NCBI GenBank assembly: GCA_027405735.1
Contig: JAPEHQ010000006.1
Coordinates: forward strand, 1,736,001 to 1,800,000
Reading direction: 5' to 3'
DNA length: 64,000 nucleotides
Source: Mucor racemosus
Lineage: Eukaryota; Mucoromycota; Mucoromycetes; Mucorales; Mucoraceae
Numbering within the stretch: position 1 is the first letter of the stretch; each line of letters begins with the position of its first letter. Made by a program: the position numbers and the translations under genes. Positions 23,080-35,423 of the stretch are shown here, one piece after another. The notes beneath the pieces are model-generated. The model had not been told where the DNA came from. It made no database searches and worked only from the letters and a program-made list of their open reading frames with translations.

Positions 23080-24948
23080 TTATATTGTGCTATTCCAGAT
23101 AAATTTCATGTCAGTGAGGGCCTCTGCCGTGCATGTAACTTTCACATTTTCTAGTTATTCCATCAATACAGCTATCAAATTCTGCAAGCACTTGTTTCAT
23201 TGACATTACAAAAATTTGTGAGCAGCACAGAAAAAACTGAAGAATTTTTATTTGATATCAATAATTTGTTTTATTTATATACATATTCTATATTAAGATT
23301 ATTTTACTAGATCAGTATTTAACTTATCCATATTTTTTCTGCCATGGAATGTCAAATAAATGTATTTATTACATTAATAAAGAAGCATATTGAGTGGAAC
23401 ATATTTTACAGCTAAAATATATCTCGCATATTTCACATTCCCGAACTATTCTTTATGGAAATAAGTATAATTAGAATACTAGCTCAAATTAGCTCTTGCC
23501 TTTACAATAAGGATTACAAATCAAAACGTTGTTCGTTATCATAAAAATTGCTATAATAACCTATGGGAGCAACAATTTGTTTAATGTTTATTTCTGATGT
23601 GAGGCTAATAAAAGACTATAACTTTTAAAACGAATTCGAAAGCATTCATCAACTTTATCGTTGAAAGAAGAGAACCTTGACATATTAATATATTATTATA
23701 TTCATCAAAATGTGATTCTCTTTGCTTTCTAAATCTGTCCATTTAACTGGCAGATTTATAACTTCATGTACACGGACAGTTTTTCCTTGAATATTTTCGA
23801 AAAACTTATATTTTTTCGAATGTATCTGATCATTGCTCTTTTTATTTGCGTTTTAGAGCCACCATAACAATCCAGATTCTTGTGTTTTTAGATAGTCTTT
23901 TTGCTTCATAACGACAAAGACTCTTTTTCATTAGATTACATTTCTTAATCCAAGTATTATTTTGAGCATTGTTGGTCTCATCGGGAGAAAACCGTTCCAT
24001 AATATGTTGTAAAAGATAATATTCTAATGTTTAATAAGCTTAACAAACTTGAAATAGGCAATTGAACGACTATATATATATGTACTGTATGTATTATATC
24101 ATTTCTTTGTTAATGGTGTCTTTTTGTGAGGGTTGTATAATTACAATAATTTTATTTGAGACATTTAATGAGAAAATAGCAAAAGAAAAGATTATATAGA
24201 AAGAAAAGAAATCTGCAAAAAATATTGTGTTATAGAAAAGCGATTGTATAATGATACAGTATGATGATGATCAATTTTGCCTCCAAATTGTGTTGTTAGA
24301 TGATATACCCAGATAAAATATAACAAAAAAGAACAATTTTACCTGCCAATTATCAATTTGATAACAATGCCATTCAATAGTGCCCATCATTGGCACAAAC
24401 GCATACAGAAAAAAAGTTAGTTTATAGAAAGACCCTCTATACTTTTGTTAGTAGTAGTCTAGAATTTAATTTTGCATTAACTAAGTATACGGATAAGAAA
24501 ATGAACACACTTCTTTAATTTATCAATCAAAATGAAATATTAAAAGGGTCTATATTGTATATATAAAAAATTTTGTCAAAATAATATTACACTTTTATTA
24601 ACGATACGTCCTCCTCTGTGTGTACTTATATACGTTCATTTTATTAATTATCACAAGAGTTTACTATATACTAAGAATATAATGTAAATCAATGTGGACC
24701 TCATGTTGATTTAATATAACATTGACTGTAGACTGAGGCATTAGGTGTAAGATCTGTGATATAATTTTGACATAACACAAAATACCAAACTAAAGATTTT
24801 AAGAAGCGTCATAAAAAGATGAGAAATAGCTTGAACTAATAAAACGGCTAATTGCTAGCGCATTCATTTTTTTTAGTATTTGATCGGCTGGCAATTGTTG
24901 TGGCCATGCGGCCTATATTAAATCTAATGGAATTGTTTTTTTGTATTC
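23080..24948. other. AT-rich stretch without recognised features
   Basis: No gene or named repeat copy recognised. Confidence 0.35.
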
Positions 24949-26092
24949 ACAAGATAGGTCTAACTCTAAGCTACTCTGTAATTTTTATCTCGGCAAAAAA
25001 TATCGATTTTTCGTCGAGATAATCAAAATAATAGTTCAATTTACAGCGTAAAACTATCCTAGCAGTATTCCAAAATTGATTTGTAAAATTGATCAGAAAA
25101 TGAACAGAAAAACAAAATTGTTTAAATGCTCAAGAGCTGCAAAGTAAGTTGACATGGCGTATTAAATAGTTTTTATACAGTTTTGGATTCTGCATTCATC
25201 TAAATAAAATTTAGAAAAATGTTTCACGTAAAATGTTGCTCAACATGCAATTAAAGTTTTGAAGGTTTTTTGAAAATACAGAGCATTTTTTATAAACATA
25301 TTTTAAATTTGAATAATCGAGATAATGCATAGCAAAATTATCTATTGATCGAGCTATTATTTAATCTTTTAAGTACGTTTTTTGTAGAGAAAACGAGATT
25401 TTTGTCCAATTTTTTTTTGAAATTCAGAATTTGGAATGAGGACATACAAGGGGAAAATTGAGGTTAGAAATGAGGATATCTCTTTGTACACATTTATGAG
25501 GATATCTCCACGAAAAATCAATATTTTGAAAAAAATTAAATTGGGTCTAAGAGAGCCCAACGTGCTTGATGACATGAATATAAAAAAAGTGTTGCTCAAT
25601 TTAATGAATATTTTGAAATTTACTGCAAAAATGTCAAAAAAAATGAAAAAATAAGTGTTCAGAATTCTTTCATACTGAAATATGTTATAGGGCACATTAA
25701 AACAAGTAAGTTTCATTATTAAAAAATGTTAGAATAGCTTAATTATTTCTAGAGATATAAAGCCTCAAAGTTTTCAATTTTTTAGCAGTAAAATACGAGT
25801 AAAAATCTGAAACATTAGCGCTGAAAAATTAATACGACCTGAAAAAAGTAGGATATTTCCGGATACTCATTTTTGGATTAAAGCTGAACATTTCAGGCAC
25901 ATTGGCATATAATTATTTCTTGGTGTTATTCAATGAAGAAAAAAGTAGATAAGGAATGAAAAGAGAGACCCAGTTTCCGAAGAACAAGCAGTGACTTCTA
26001 CGTGTTTTTGGGTCTTTTGTGAATAACAGAATAAATTCAGGGATTGGTGGCATAATGCGACCAATCCATATCTGTTTTGCGGTGTCATCTAA
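24949..26092 (+). repeat. R1 repeat, copy b
   Basis: Near full length: starts GTATTCACAAGATAGGTC and ends near GCATAATGCGACCAATCC...GCGGTGTC. Contains an open frame of 72 codons (25436-25654) whose translation RISPRKINIL recurs in other copies. Confidence 0.75.
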
Positions 26093-26690
26093 GATACAAT
26101 TTAAGGCACGCTTGAACCATTAGAGCTGTTTGATAGTAATATATGGACTGAAATGGATCAATCATAATTTAATCGTGCTTGCAGAGCTTGTAAGTTGCCT
26201 TGTTTCAATACTGCGCTAAATGTGCTTGTTGGATATTGATTTGATAGCTACTTGATCGATTAACCGCTGGGATGAAATAATATGGTGTTATAATTGAGGC
26301 CCAAGCGTTCTTGGTAATTACTGAATTAAACTTATTACGCTAGGAGTTTCTTAAATCCGATATCAAGACTTTCAACTTCAATAATACATGTCGTCAGTAG
26401 TCAATAGATTTAAGGTGTATTATTAATACTGTAGAAGGTGATAACATATGGTACTTGATGGCATCAAACAACATAGTATATGATTTATATTTTTGCAAAT
26501 GATCACTCTTCCAAAAAAAAGTCGAACAATCTCCGGAAGCGGCCATCTAATGATATTTCCAAGCTTCAAATCTCTAGAGAAAATTACCGGACAGCCCGGA
26601 TGCGGTTGTTTAAATATTCCAATCAGCTATAAGATGCAGGTATCAAAATATCATATAAAAATTAAGGTTCGACTGTATTGCTATTAATTA
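26090..26690 (+). repeat. Inner end of right R2 unit (end module plus CCGGAC module)
   Basis: End module copy (26090-26470) followed by CCGGAC module (26500-26690), in the same order as 61085-61765. It directly abuts the R1b copy. Confidence 0.65.
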
Positions 26691-26852
26691 TTCAAAGGCT
26701 TATTTTAAGTAAAGCATGAATACAGCCTACAACATTATTAGCCTAATAGCGGATTTTGTAACTTGAAAAGTATAAGAAAATACAACCAAATTCAAAAAAA
26801 GTCCATAAAATCACAAATTTAAAGGATATATATATAAAAGCACTAAGGCCAA

Positions 26853-29800
26853 CCTGTGCTGCACACTATAGCCTGAGCTGTTGTGTCCACTGAATATGGC
26901 TAAAAAGATAACAAGATGCACACGGGCACAACAAAAGAAACTGCACACGAGCACAACGAAAAGTCTGTATGTGCAGAATTATAGATTCTGTCCATGTGCA
27001 CGACATTAATCCCATGATCCCATGTGTGCATAATAGTAGAAGTGCCCATAAGCATATCATTATCCCTATTTGCTTGTGCATAATAAGAAATCTGACCATC
27101 GGCATAATGAGCTGATCGTATGCGCACAAATTGGTCTGTACATGAGCATTGTGCCATTCTCAAAATTCCATTGTATTTTTCTTACTGAAATAGGTTTTTA
27201 AATTGCATTTGTTTTTATTAATATAGATTATAGATAATACAATTCAATGCGCTGTTTATGTAGAACAATACATAATACAAGCACCAATATATTTACGATT
27301 ATCATCATCATTTGTAAATATGTTTATTATAGCTATAATGTTTACAGCAACAATTGTTGTTGCTCGAGCATAAACTTAAATAACACTTACTCCATAAATT
27401 TATATGCAAGCCTAATCTAAGATTATAGATGTTACGATGTTACTTTATTACGCATAAAATTTAAACAAATTTACCTTTTTTAAACTTCCTATTTTAATTT
27501 ATGATTGTCAGCTATAAAAACGTTTGTTTTCAAGTATAACGACGATCATAACTATGGTTATTAGGCAAGACATTAGAATGTCTTAATATCATAGAGAGAA
27601 CAATATTATTGGTACAGATAAATAAGTACTAAAAAACCCATATTGATATGGATTGATTATCTTATCCACTGTACTGTATACAGTATATAGGAGCCATTTT
27701 TTTGTAATAATTTGGGTGAAGACGTTTACACCACAACCAAGAAGACAAATTGATTGCCAGTTCTTTAACGGAGTTGGCAAACCTTTTTATTATTCTCTTA
27801 ACACTTTCAAGCAAATAGGGAATTAAGGTATTTAGCAGAAAAACTACAGCAAGCTCATAGTCTAAATTATAGATTAGTTTATTTCAATACGATGATACTG
27901 TAAAAAAACATTTATTACCTTACGTAAACAGTATTTATATAATTTGAGTAATCAATACAAATTAAATCAAAGTTGCTACTCATATAAAACGATACATATT
28001 ATTTACCTATTGGGTATTTATTGAGGAAATTAAATCAAGAATCGGGGTCACATATTAGTTTTTGATCTAAAATAATTTGTTATTAATAAACCTGTATTGC
28101 AATTATTATAGTACTTTATGAACAAAAGTTCTGCATGAATGAGAAGACGGCAATCTAATAAAATGGTATAAGAATTTTAATGAAAAATAGAATTACTATC
28201 ATATTTACTTTTTTCAGCTCAATTAAAAAGATTGAAACTAGTAGAAAAAAGAATATATCCACAGAATTTTTTTTAGGCTCATTTATAAATAACCACTGGA
28301 TGTGGTTTTAAAAAAGAGGTTTTTTTATTATAAATTGAATAATGTGATGCACATTTTTGCCAATGGTCGCTCTCCCAAAAAAAATGCCGAACAATCTCAG
28401 GATGCGGCCATCTAATAATATTTTTAAGCTGTAAATTTCTAGAAAAAAATCACCGGACAGTCCGGACGCGGCTGTTTAAAGATCTCAAGGTGTGATATGC
28501 AGGTATCGAAATCTCATACAAAGATTAAGGTTCTACTGTATAATTAATTATTCAAAGACTTGTTGAATTTCTTCTTGTAAAAACCATAAAATCAACATAC
28601 AGTACAGCATTAATCTAATAATGGGGTTTAACTTGGGAATTATAAGATGGTATTATTGTGGAATATATACATACTTATCCAGTATATTCATCTCCATTTC
28701 ATCTGATTCTTAATTAAAATACAGCTGGCATGCATAGACATTAAGCTACTAAATGATATACTGTACGCTGATCCATACTAATATAAGTGTCATGAACATA
28801 TCAGGCATAAATCCAAAAACAATTATCCATCATTCTAGTTCCTAAATTACATCCGCTTCCGCAGTAAATCCCCTAACTGGCCCACACTTTCAGTAATTTC
28901 CAAACTGATCCGAGCCATCAATAATTCCCTAAATAGCACACGTTATACAATATACTTTAGTTCCCATTTTAATGGGCTAGACAACTCACAAAAAAATTTA
29001 AATAGATAACATTTTGTTAACAATCAATTAATTTTTTCTTCGTCAGATCTTCTCATCCTTTTTCCTTATTGAATATTGTTCTTAACTAAATAAACTTATC
29101 TCTCCTTTCTTGTTGTCTTCCCTGTCCCTTAATTACCTAATAAGGCCCTGATCTCTGATGATAAACTTTATATCGAGCTTCGATCCTAGCGGCTTATAGT
29201 CAAAGGCCAATCAACATAATGTGGATCTAATTACAACATTATGATTAAGGGCCCATAACCTCGATGAATACACCAATTGGCTACTATCAAGACTTATATC
29301 TGACAAGGAAGCATTATTGGCTATATATGGACCTAGGGATGTTTACCTAATCTCTCTGATGAAAACTATATAAAGAGAACATTTATTCATTAAAAGTCCT
29401 CAAGTAAAATTTAATCTGATAATAAACACCTACACTTATTATCTAGTTGAATTCCTATTGTTTTCTTATACTTTTTTTCTGTAGGCATATATCCAATTGA
29501 TGGATGTCTAACAGGTATAACCAGGTTCAAAAAAGCCTACAAAATCACAAATTTTAAATAATTTATAAAAGTAAAATATACATCTATATCTCTACCCAAA
29601 TACACGTTGGTATCTTTTATTCCAAAATAATTTTCTGATAGATTGATTTAGTATACCGTATATATAGTAGCTTATAAACCTTTATGTGCAAGCTTATAAA
29701 ATCTCGAGATATTTGGTATCTTAGGTTGAGTTTTTAAGCGGGATAAAATCAAGTGTGTCACTTTTGAAGCCTTCATACTCGCTGGAAAACCAACATGAAT

Positions 29801-31226
29801 TGAAATAATTTTTTTCGCAATATTCTGTAGCATCTCAAGTATAGCTTTGCATTTCTTATTTCCTGATTATCTATTAAAATAAGGGCACGCTCTGATTTCG
29901 AATATCACCATATAAAATTGTATAATTAGACATGCACATGTAACTGAGCTTCAATTCAAAAGAGTTTTCAAATGGAAAAAAAATCCAAAAAAATCCAAAA
30001 AAAACCTTGTATGTTTAATTACTCACAAAAATGCATAGTAAGTTGAACTAGTATATTAAATATCTTGGGTTCAGTTTTTAATTCTGAATCGATCTGTGTA
30101 GGTTTTGAAAATGTTTTTCTCATAAAATTCCTAGTAAATCTAATGTCAAATTTTAGCGGTTTTTGATCAAAAAGTACCCTTCATTTAAATGCAACCCTAA
30201 AATATTTTATTTTTACATTATGCGCAACAAAATTATCTACAGAATGAGTATTTATACGTAGCTGTAGCCCTATTTTTAGTGGGGATATTAATTTTTTTTG
30301 ATCATTTTTTTTGGTCGGCGAAAATTCACCCTTGTATATCCTCGTCCAAAATGAATCATTTTTTTGTATTACCAAAAATCAATCATTCAATCTCAATTTT
30401 CTCAATGAAAAATCAATATTTTTTGACGAGATAAAATTTGTTGGATAGACGCTAGTGAGTGCTATCCTATGGCTTTAGCTTTGCATACCAGGCATCCCTT
30501 CATGTATCTCTATAACAGAAAAAATACTCTCACAAAATTTATAAAAAAATAAAAGTCTTCACAGCGATCTAAAAACTAAATATCCTGGTAGAGAATGAAA
30601 AATAAAGTAGAGTTTACTTAATACCCATCATTGCAATACCTTAGTATTTTCTCGACTTATTTTCATTTTGAATGCGCTTTCTCAATTTTAAGCTGGCCGT
30701 TTCTGCATCATTCAAATTTATGAAACAATCACTATAGTAGCCATTCTTGCTTTATTTAATAAAACCTGTAGCCGGGACAATGTTAAATGGATGGATACTG
30801 TTTTTGAAAGCAAGTTTCTGCTAAAATTGATTACCAGTACAAATATTCATGTTTTTTACCTTATTTGGCGCTCTGAAATTGTTGAAGCTACACTCGGTAT
30901 TTAAAATTATATATTGTTGTATGTCACCATGCACCATATGTTGTCATCTTCTACAGTATCAATACAACTTACAATCTATTGACTACGAGATGTATTGAGG
31001 TAGAAAGTCTTGATTTCGGATATAAGAAACTCCTAGCGTACTAAGTTTATTCAGCAATTACCAAGATCGTTTGGAGCGCAATTATAACACCATATTATTT
31101 TATCCCAGCGGTTAATCAATCAAGTAGCTATCAAATCAACATCCAAGCACATTTAGTGCAGCATTGAAACAAGGCAATTCATAAGCTTTGCAAGCACGGT
31201 TAAATTATGGTTGATCCATTTCCATT
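26853..31226 (-). repeat. Right arm of large inverted duplication
   Basis: Reverse-complement partner of 11820-16412, lacking the 226-bp insert. In this orientation the order is the GCACA module (26853-27165), a CTCGAGCATAAAC-containing module (27170-27570), a unique part (27590-28340), a CCGGAC module (28345-28537), the long LTR variant (28650-29487), about 1.4 kb of unique DNA and the end module (30920-31226 and beyond). No gene. Confidence 0.85.
28650..29487 (-). mobile_element. LTR-like segment inside right arm (long variant)
   Basis: Mirror copy of 13558-14395. It was therefore present before the inverted duplication (or was copied with it by conversion). Confidence 0.6.
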
Positions 31227-31696
31227 CATAGATTACTATCAAACATATCTAATGGTTCAATAGTGCCTTAAATTACATCTCAGGACCTCAAAGTCAAATC
31301 AATATAATAAAGTAAAAGGCCATACTTTTATATCTAAATAAACGATATCTTCTTTTTATTATACAGTTGAAGAAATGATTCATTACTCAATCTCTTTTAA
31401 GCCTATTTGTTTTTAAGTATTATTTATCAAACATGAAAATATATGACACAACAGGTAGTTTTATTGGACAGAAATATCATGTTTTTCTGATGGTTTTCTC
31501 AATTCACAGTTATTTGTGAAAGTAGAAGTATAAACTTTTATGCTAGATATATTCAAGTTTATCATCATGTATAATTGAAGATTAACTGGATCAATATTCA
31601 CAAGGATGAAATTTCTTTCTTTGTTTTCTGCAGTTGTAAATAATAGTTTATTATTTTGTAAAACTTAAATCTCATTATCCAGGGCTTAATTTCTGT
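31227..31696. repeat. Outer, diverged margin of the right inverted unit
   Basis: Up to about 31430 it is a diverged reverse complement of 11620-11820. The remainder is AT-rich DNA without recognised features. Confidence 0.5.
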
Positions 31697-32863
31697 ATTC
31701 ACAAGATAGGTCGAATTCATTATTGCTACTCTGCATTTTTTGTTTTAGCAAAAAATATTGATTTTTCATTGAGAAAATTCAAATAATAGGGACTTATCAC
31801 ATCTTACAATCTATCATAACGGGTTTACAAAATTTATTTATTGAAATGAACGAAAAATGATCAAAAATGATTAAAAATATAAAAAATTTTAATAGCTCAT
31901 GAACTGCATAGTAAGTAGACCTAGCGTAGTAAATGTTTATTATACAGTTTTAGATTTTGCATGCAACTAAATAAAATTCAAAAGAATGTTTTACATTAAG
32001 TTTTGCGTAAAATGCAATTGAAATTTTGGAAGTTTTTTGAAGACACACATCACTTTTTATAAACATGTTTTAAAAATAGTTTTTGGAAATAATGCGCAAC
32101 AATATTATCTATCGATTAAGCCATTGCTGAACCTTCTAACTGTATTTGTCGTAGAGGAAACAAGACTTTTGACCAATTTTTTTTTAGATTCAAATTTTGG
32201 GATGAGGGTATATAAGGGAAAAATGGAAGCCAGAAATGAAGGTATCTTTTTGTACACATTTTTGAGAATATCTCCACGAAAAAATCAATGTTTTGAAAAA
32301 CCCTAAATTGGATCCGAGAGAGCTTAACGAGCTTAATGACATAAATGCAAAAAAAATATTGCTCAATTTAACCAATATCTTGAAACCTACTATAGAAATG
32401 CCAAAAAAAAATGAAAAAAAATAAAAGTACCCAGATTTTTTTATACTTAAGTATCTTATAGAGAGCTTTAAAACAAGTAAGTTTTATTATTAAAAATGGT
32501 CAGTATAGCTTAATTTTTTGTAGAGATATGAAGCATCAAAGTTTTAATTTTACATAGCGAAATACGCATAAAAATCTGAACCATTAGCGCTGAAAAATTA
32601 ATACCAACTGAAAAAAATAGGATATTTCCGGATACTCGTTTTTGAATTAAGGCTAAATATTGCAGGTACATTGGCATATAATTGTTTCTTGGTGTTATTT
32701 AGCGAAAACAAAAAGTAGAGGAGGGATGAAAAATGAGACCCAGTTTTCAAGAAAAAAGCAGTGGATTTTACGTGTTTTTGAGTCTTTTGTGAGGTATAAA
32801 ATAAATTTAGGAACATGTAGCATACTGCGATTAATTTATTTCTATTTAGTAGTGTCTAGGGTA
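31697..32863 (+). repeat. R1 repeat, copy c
   Basis: Full-length R1 copy with the start GTATTCACAAGATAGGTCG and the conserved GGGATGAGGGTATATAAGGG and GAGAGCTTAACGAGCTTAAT blocks. Confidence 0.75.
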
Positions 32864-33459
32864 TATCTTAAACAATGTTTATTATGAGGTTAGTTATAGA
32901 AAGAAGGCATGCTCCGATTTTGAAGATTGAAACTATCAATTTTTTTTGTTGAGAATTCAAATATAATATTAGAATTCATTTTAACTTATCGAGCGTAGTT
33001 TTTTCGTGTATTGCAGCAGGTCGAAATAGGTTGTGAAGGAGAGAATGAACAAAATAAATTGTAATTTTTTTTTATTGGTTAATTAGTAAGAAAAATAATC
33101 ATACAACAAATATCATACAATGTGATTGTTTAGCGTCTACATAGAAAAAAATCTAAAAATCAATCTTTATCATATATACTGTATTAGCAGTTATTGTTTT
33201 CTTGTGGAGATAGGACGAGATCTGGTATTTTCAACATTGACGACCGTAGCTTTTATAGATTATAAAAATTTTGTTATTATATATAATATATACACGTTTT
33301 ATCTACTACTGAATTTTTGTATACAGTATACGTAGCGTTATTCCAGAGCTTCCAGGTCTTGGTTTAAAAAAATATTTATAAGAATTACATTTCAATTTGG
33401 GTTAAAAATGGAATTGGCTTCAAAATTGGCTGTTTAATATCCTCGAAAACCGACAATAT
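32864..33459. other. AT-rich region 3' of the transposase remnant
   Basis: No gene. GTATACAGTATACGTAGCG at about 33318 looks like a Tc1-type end, but no matching inverted partner was found on the far side of the transposase. Confidence 0.35.
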
Positions 33460-34122
33460 TCATTTGGTGATGATTTCGTAACGGAGATCAAGCGTCCTAG
33501 GTACATCTCTTTTGATAGTGTACTTACTAGCTAGCTTTATTATTGTAAAGCAGCACTTTTCACGAATATACCTGTACAAAGATGAAATAGTAAAAAATAC
33601 TCCAAACTGCTTCATCAACTCTTCTCTTGCCTGTTCCAAAACGGTTGAAGGATTAGTGTCAAACAACTGAATCAAAAAGGCGGTATGGACAGGAAATAGC
33701 TTTTTTGGTTTCGCTTTTTCTTTTTGTGTAGATGTACTACCTGGAAGAATTGCCCCATTACTATTATCATTGAACTGGTTTAAAAGGTTATATGTACTAC
33801 TAGTAAGTATCCCACAAGCTTCGGCTGCTTTTAGTCCAGTGGCTCCTGTTTCCTGTAATATGTGTATAACGCATGCGATTTGGTCAGGCCCATACTTTTT
33901 AAACGTTTTGGCTTTAGCAATAATCATCTCCTCCAGCTCTAAACCCATTTCCTCCATTTTCTCATCTTCTACTACGCTTTGAGAAATATCTTCTACGAGG
34001 TACTCATTTCCCCTAAGCATTTCAATGTTGCCGAACTCAACAGCAATCTCATCAACTGTCATTCCTTCATCAGTCATAAAATTATTATAGTTTTCGCCTG
34101 AAATATAGTTTACGTTGTCCAT
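33460..34122 (-). pseudogene. Truncated Tc1/IS630-type (DDE_3) transposase, DNA-binding half only
   Basis: A 220-residue intronless frame. After an acidic N-terminus come two helix-turn-helix segments: KKYGPDQIACVIHILQETG...AAEACGILTSSTYNLL (about 75-115), then KKLFPVHTAFLIQLFDTNPS and FFTISSLYRYIREKCCFTI (about 140-195). It ends at KRDVPRTLDLRYEIITK, just where family members continue into the catalytic DDE domain. The reading frame stops at TGA and the downstream sequence (33459 toward 33300) shows no DDE motifs, so the catalytic half is missing. It lies between two same-direction R1 copies. It may be a dead remnant or a retained DNA-binding protein; the clean open frame makes the second possible. 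Confidence 0.7.
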
Positions 34123-34290
34123 TTTTATTTAAAAAATGTCTAATCTAAAAGAAAGGAAATCGTCTAAAGATTTATAATCTTCTCAAATGTAACCTAAAAT
34201 ACTGCATAAAGTGCACTGACCTAACATTGACCAAAATTGACTTAAAATCAATTGTAAAAAAATTGAGCATCTAAATTAAAGTGTTAATTT

Positions 34291-35423
34291 TTTGCATTCA
34301 TAAGATATAGATCCAACTAAAAGCTACTCTGCATTTTTTGTTTCAGCAAAAAATATTGATTTTTCGCCAAGATAATCATAATAATAGTTCACATTACAGC
34401 TTAAGCCTATGATAACTGAGTTCCAAAATCGATATCTCAAAATGATCCAGAAATGATCGAAAAATGATTAAAAAAAACAAATTCGTTTAATAGCTCATAA
34501 ACTGCAAAGGGAGTTGACGTAGCATATTAAATGTTTTTTGTACAGTTTTAGATTCTGCATCTGTTGAAATAAAATTCAGGCAAATATTTTACATTAAATT
34601 TTGCGTAAAATGCAATTCAAAATTTAGAGTTTTTTTGAAGATACACATCACTTTTTGTAAATATGTTTTAAATATAAGTAAATTATAGGATGCACAATAA
34701 AATGCTCTATCGATCTAGCTATTGATGAGCCTTCTAGCTGCATTTTTCGCAGAGAAAATAAGTTTTTTATAAAAAAAATTTCAAATTCAGGATTTTGGAT
34801 GAGGGTACACAAGGGGAAAAATTGAGGTCAGAAGCGAGGATATTCTTTTTTACACATTTTTGATGGTATCTCTACGAAAAATCAACATTTTCAAAAGAAC
34901 TAAATTGGGTCCGAGAGAGCTCAACAAGGTTGATGATATGAATGTAAAAAAAATGCTGCTCAATTTAACGAACATTTTGAAATTTACTACAAAAATGTCA
35001 AAAAAAATGAAAAAAAATAAAAGTACTCAGAACTTTTTTATACTTAAGTATGTTATAGAGCGCCTTAAAACAAGTAAATTTTATTATTGAAGATTGTTGG
35101 TATATCTTAATTTTTCGTAGAGATATGAGGCCCCAAAGTTTTAATTTTACACAGTGAAATACGCGTAAAAATCTGAAACATTAGCATTGAAAAATTCATA
35201 CCAACTGCAAAAAATAGGATATTTCCGGATACTCATTTTTGGATTAAAGTTGAGCATATCAGGTACATTGACATATAATTTTTTCCTGGTGTCATTTAGT
35301 GAAAAAAAAATGAACAGGGATGAAAAGTCGAACCTAGCTTTCAAGAAAAAAGCAGTGAATTTTGCCTGTTTGTGAGTCTTTCGTGAGGTACAAAATAAAT
35401 TTAAAAACAGGTAGAATAACCTT
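34291..35423 (+). repeat. R1 repeat, copy d
   Basis: Starts GCATTCATAAGATATAG and keeps the AAATTGGGTCCGAGAGAGCT block and the 76-codon frame at 34860-35090. Confidence 0.75.

Noticed and set aside
33318..33350. Tc1-type inverted end for the transposase remnant
   Set aside because: The plausible end sequence has no matching inverted partner beyond 34122.
31697..35423. R1c and R1d as LTRs of one retrotransposon
   Set aside because: Copies differ strongly, lack TG...CA ends and 5-bp duplications, occur singly elsewhere, and the inner frame is a DNA transposase on the opposite strand.
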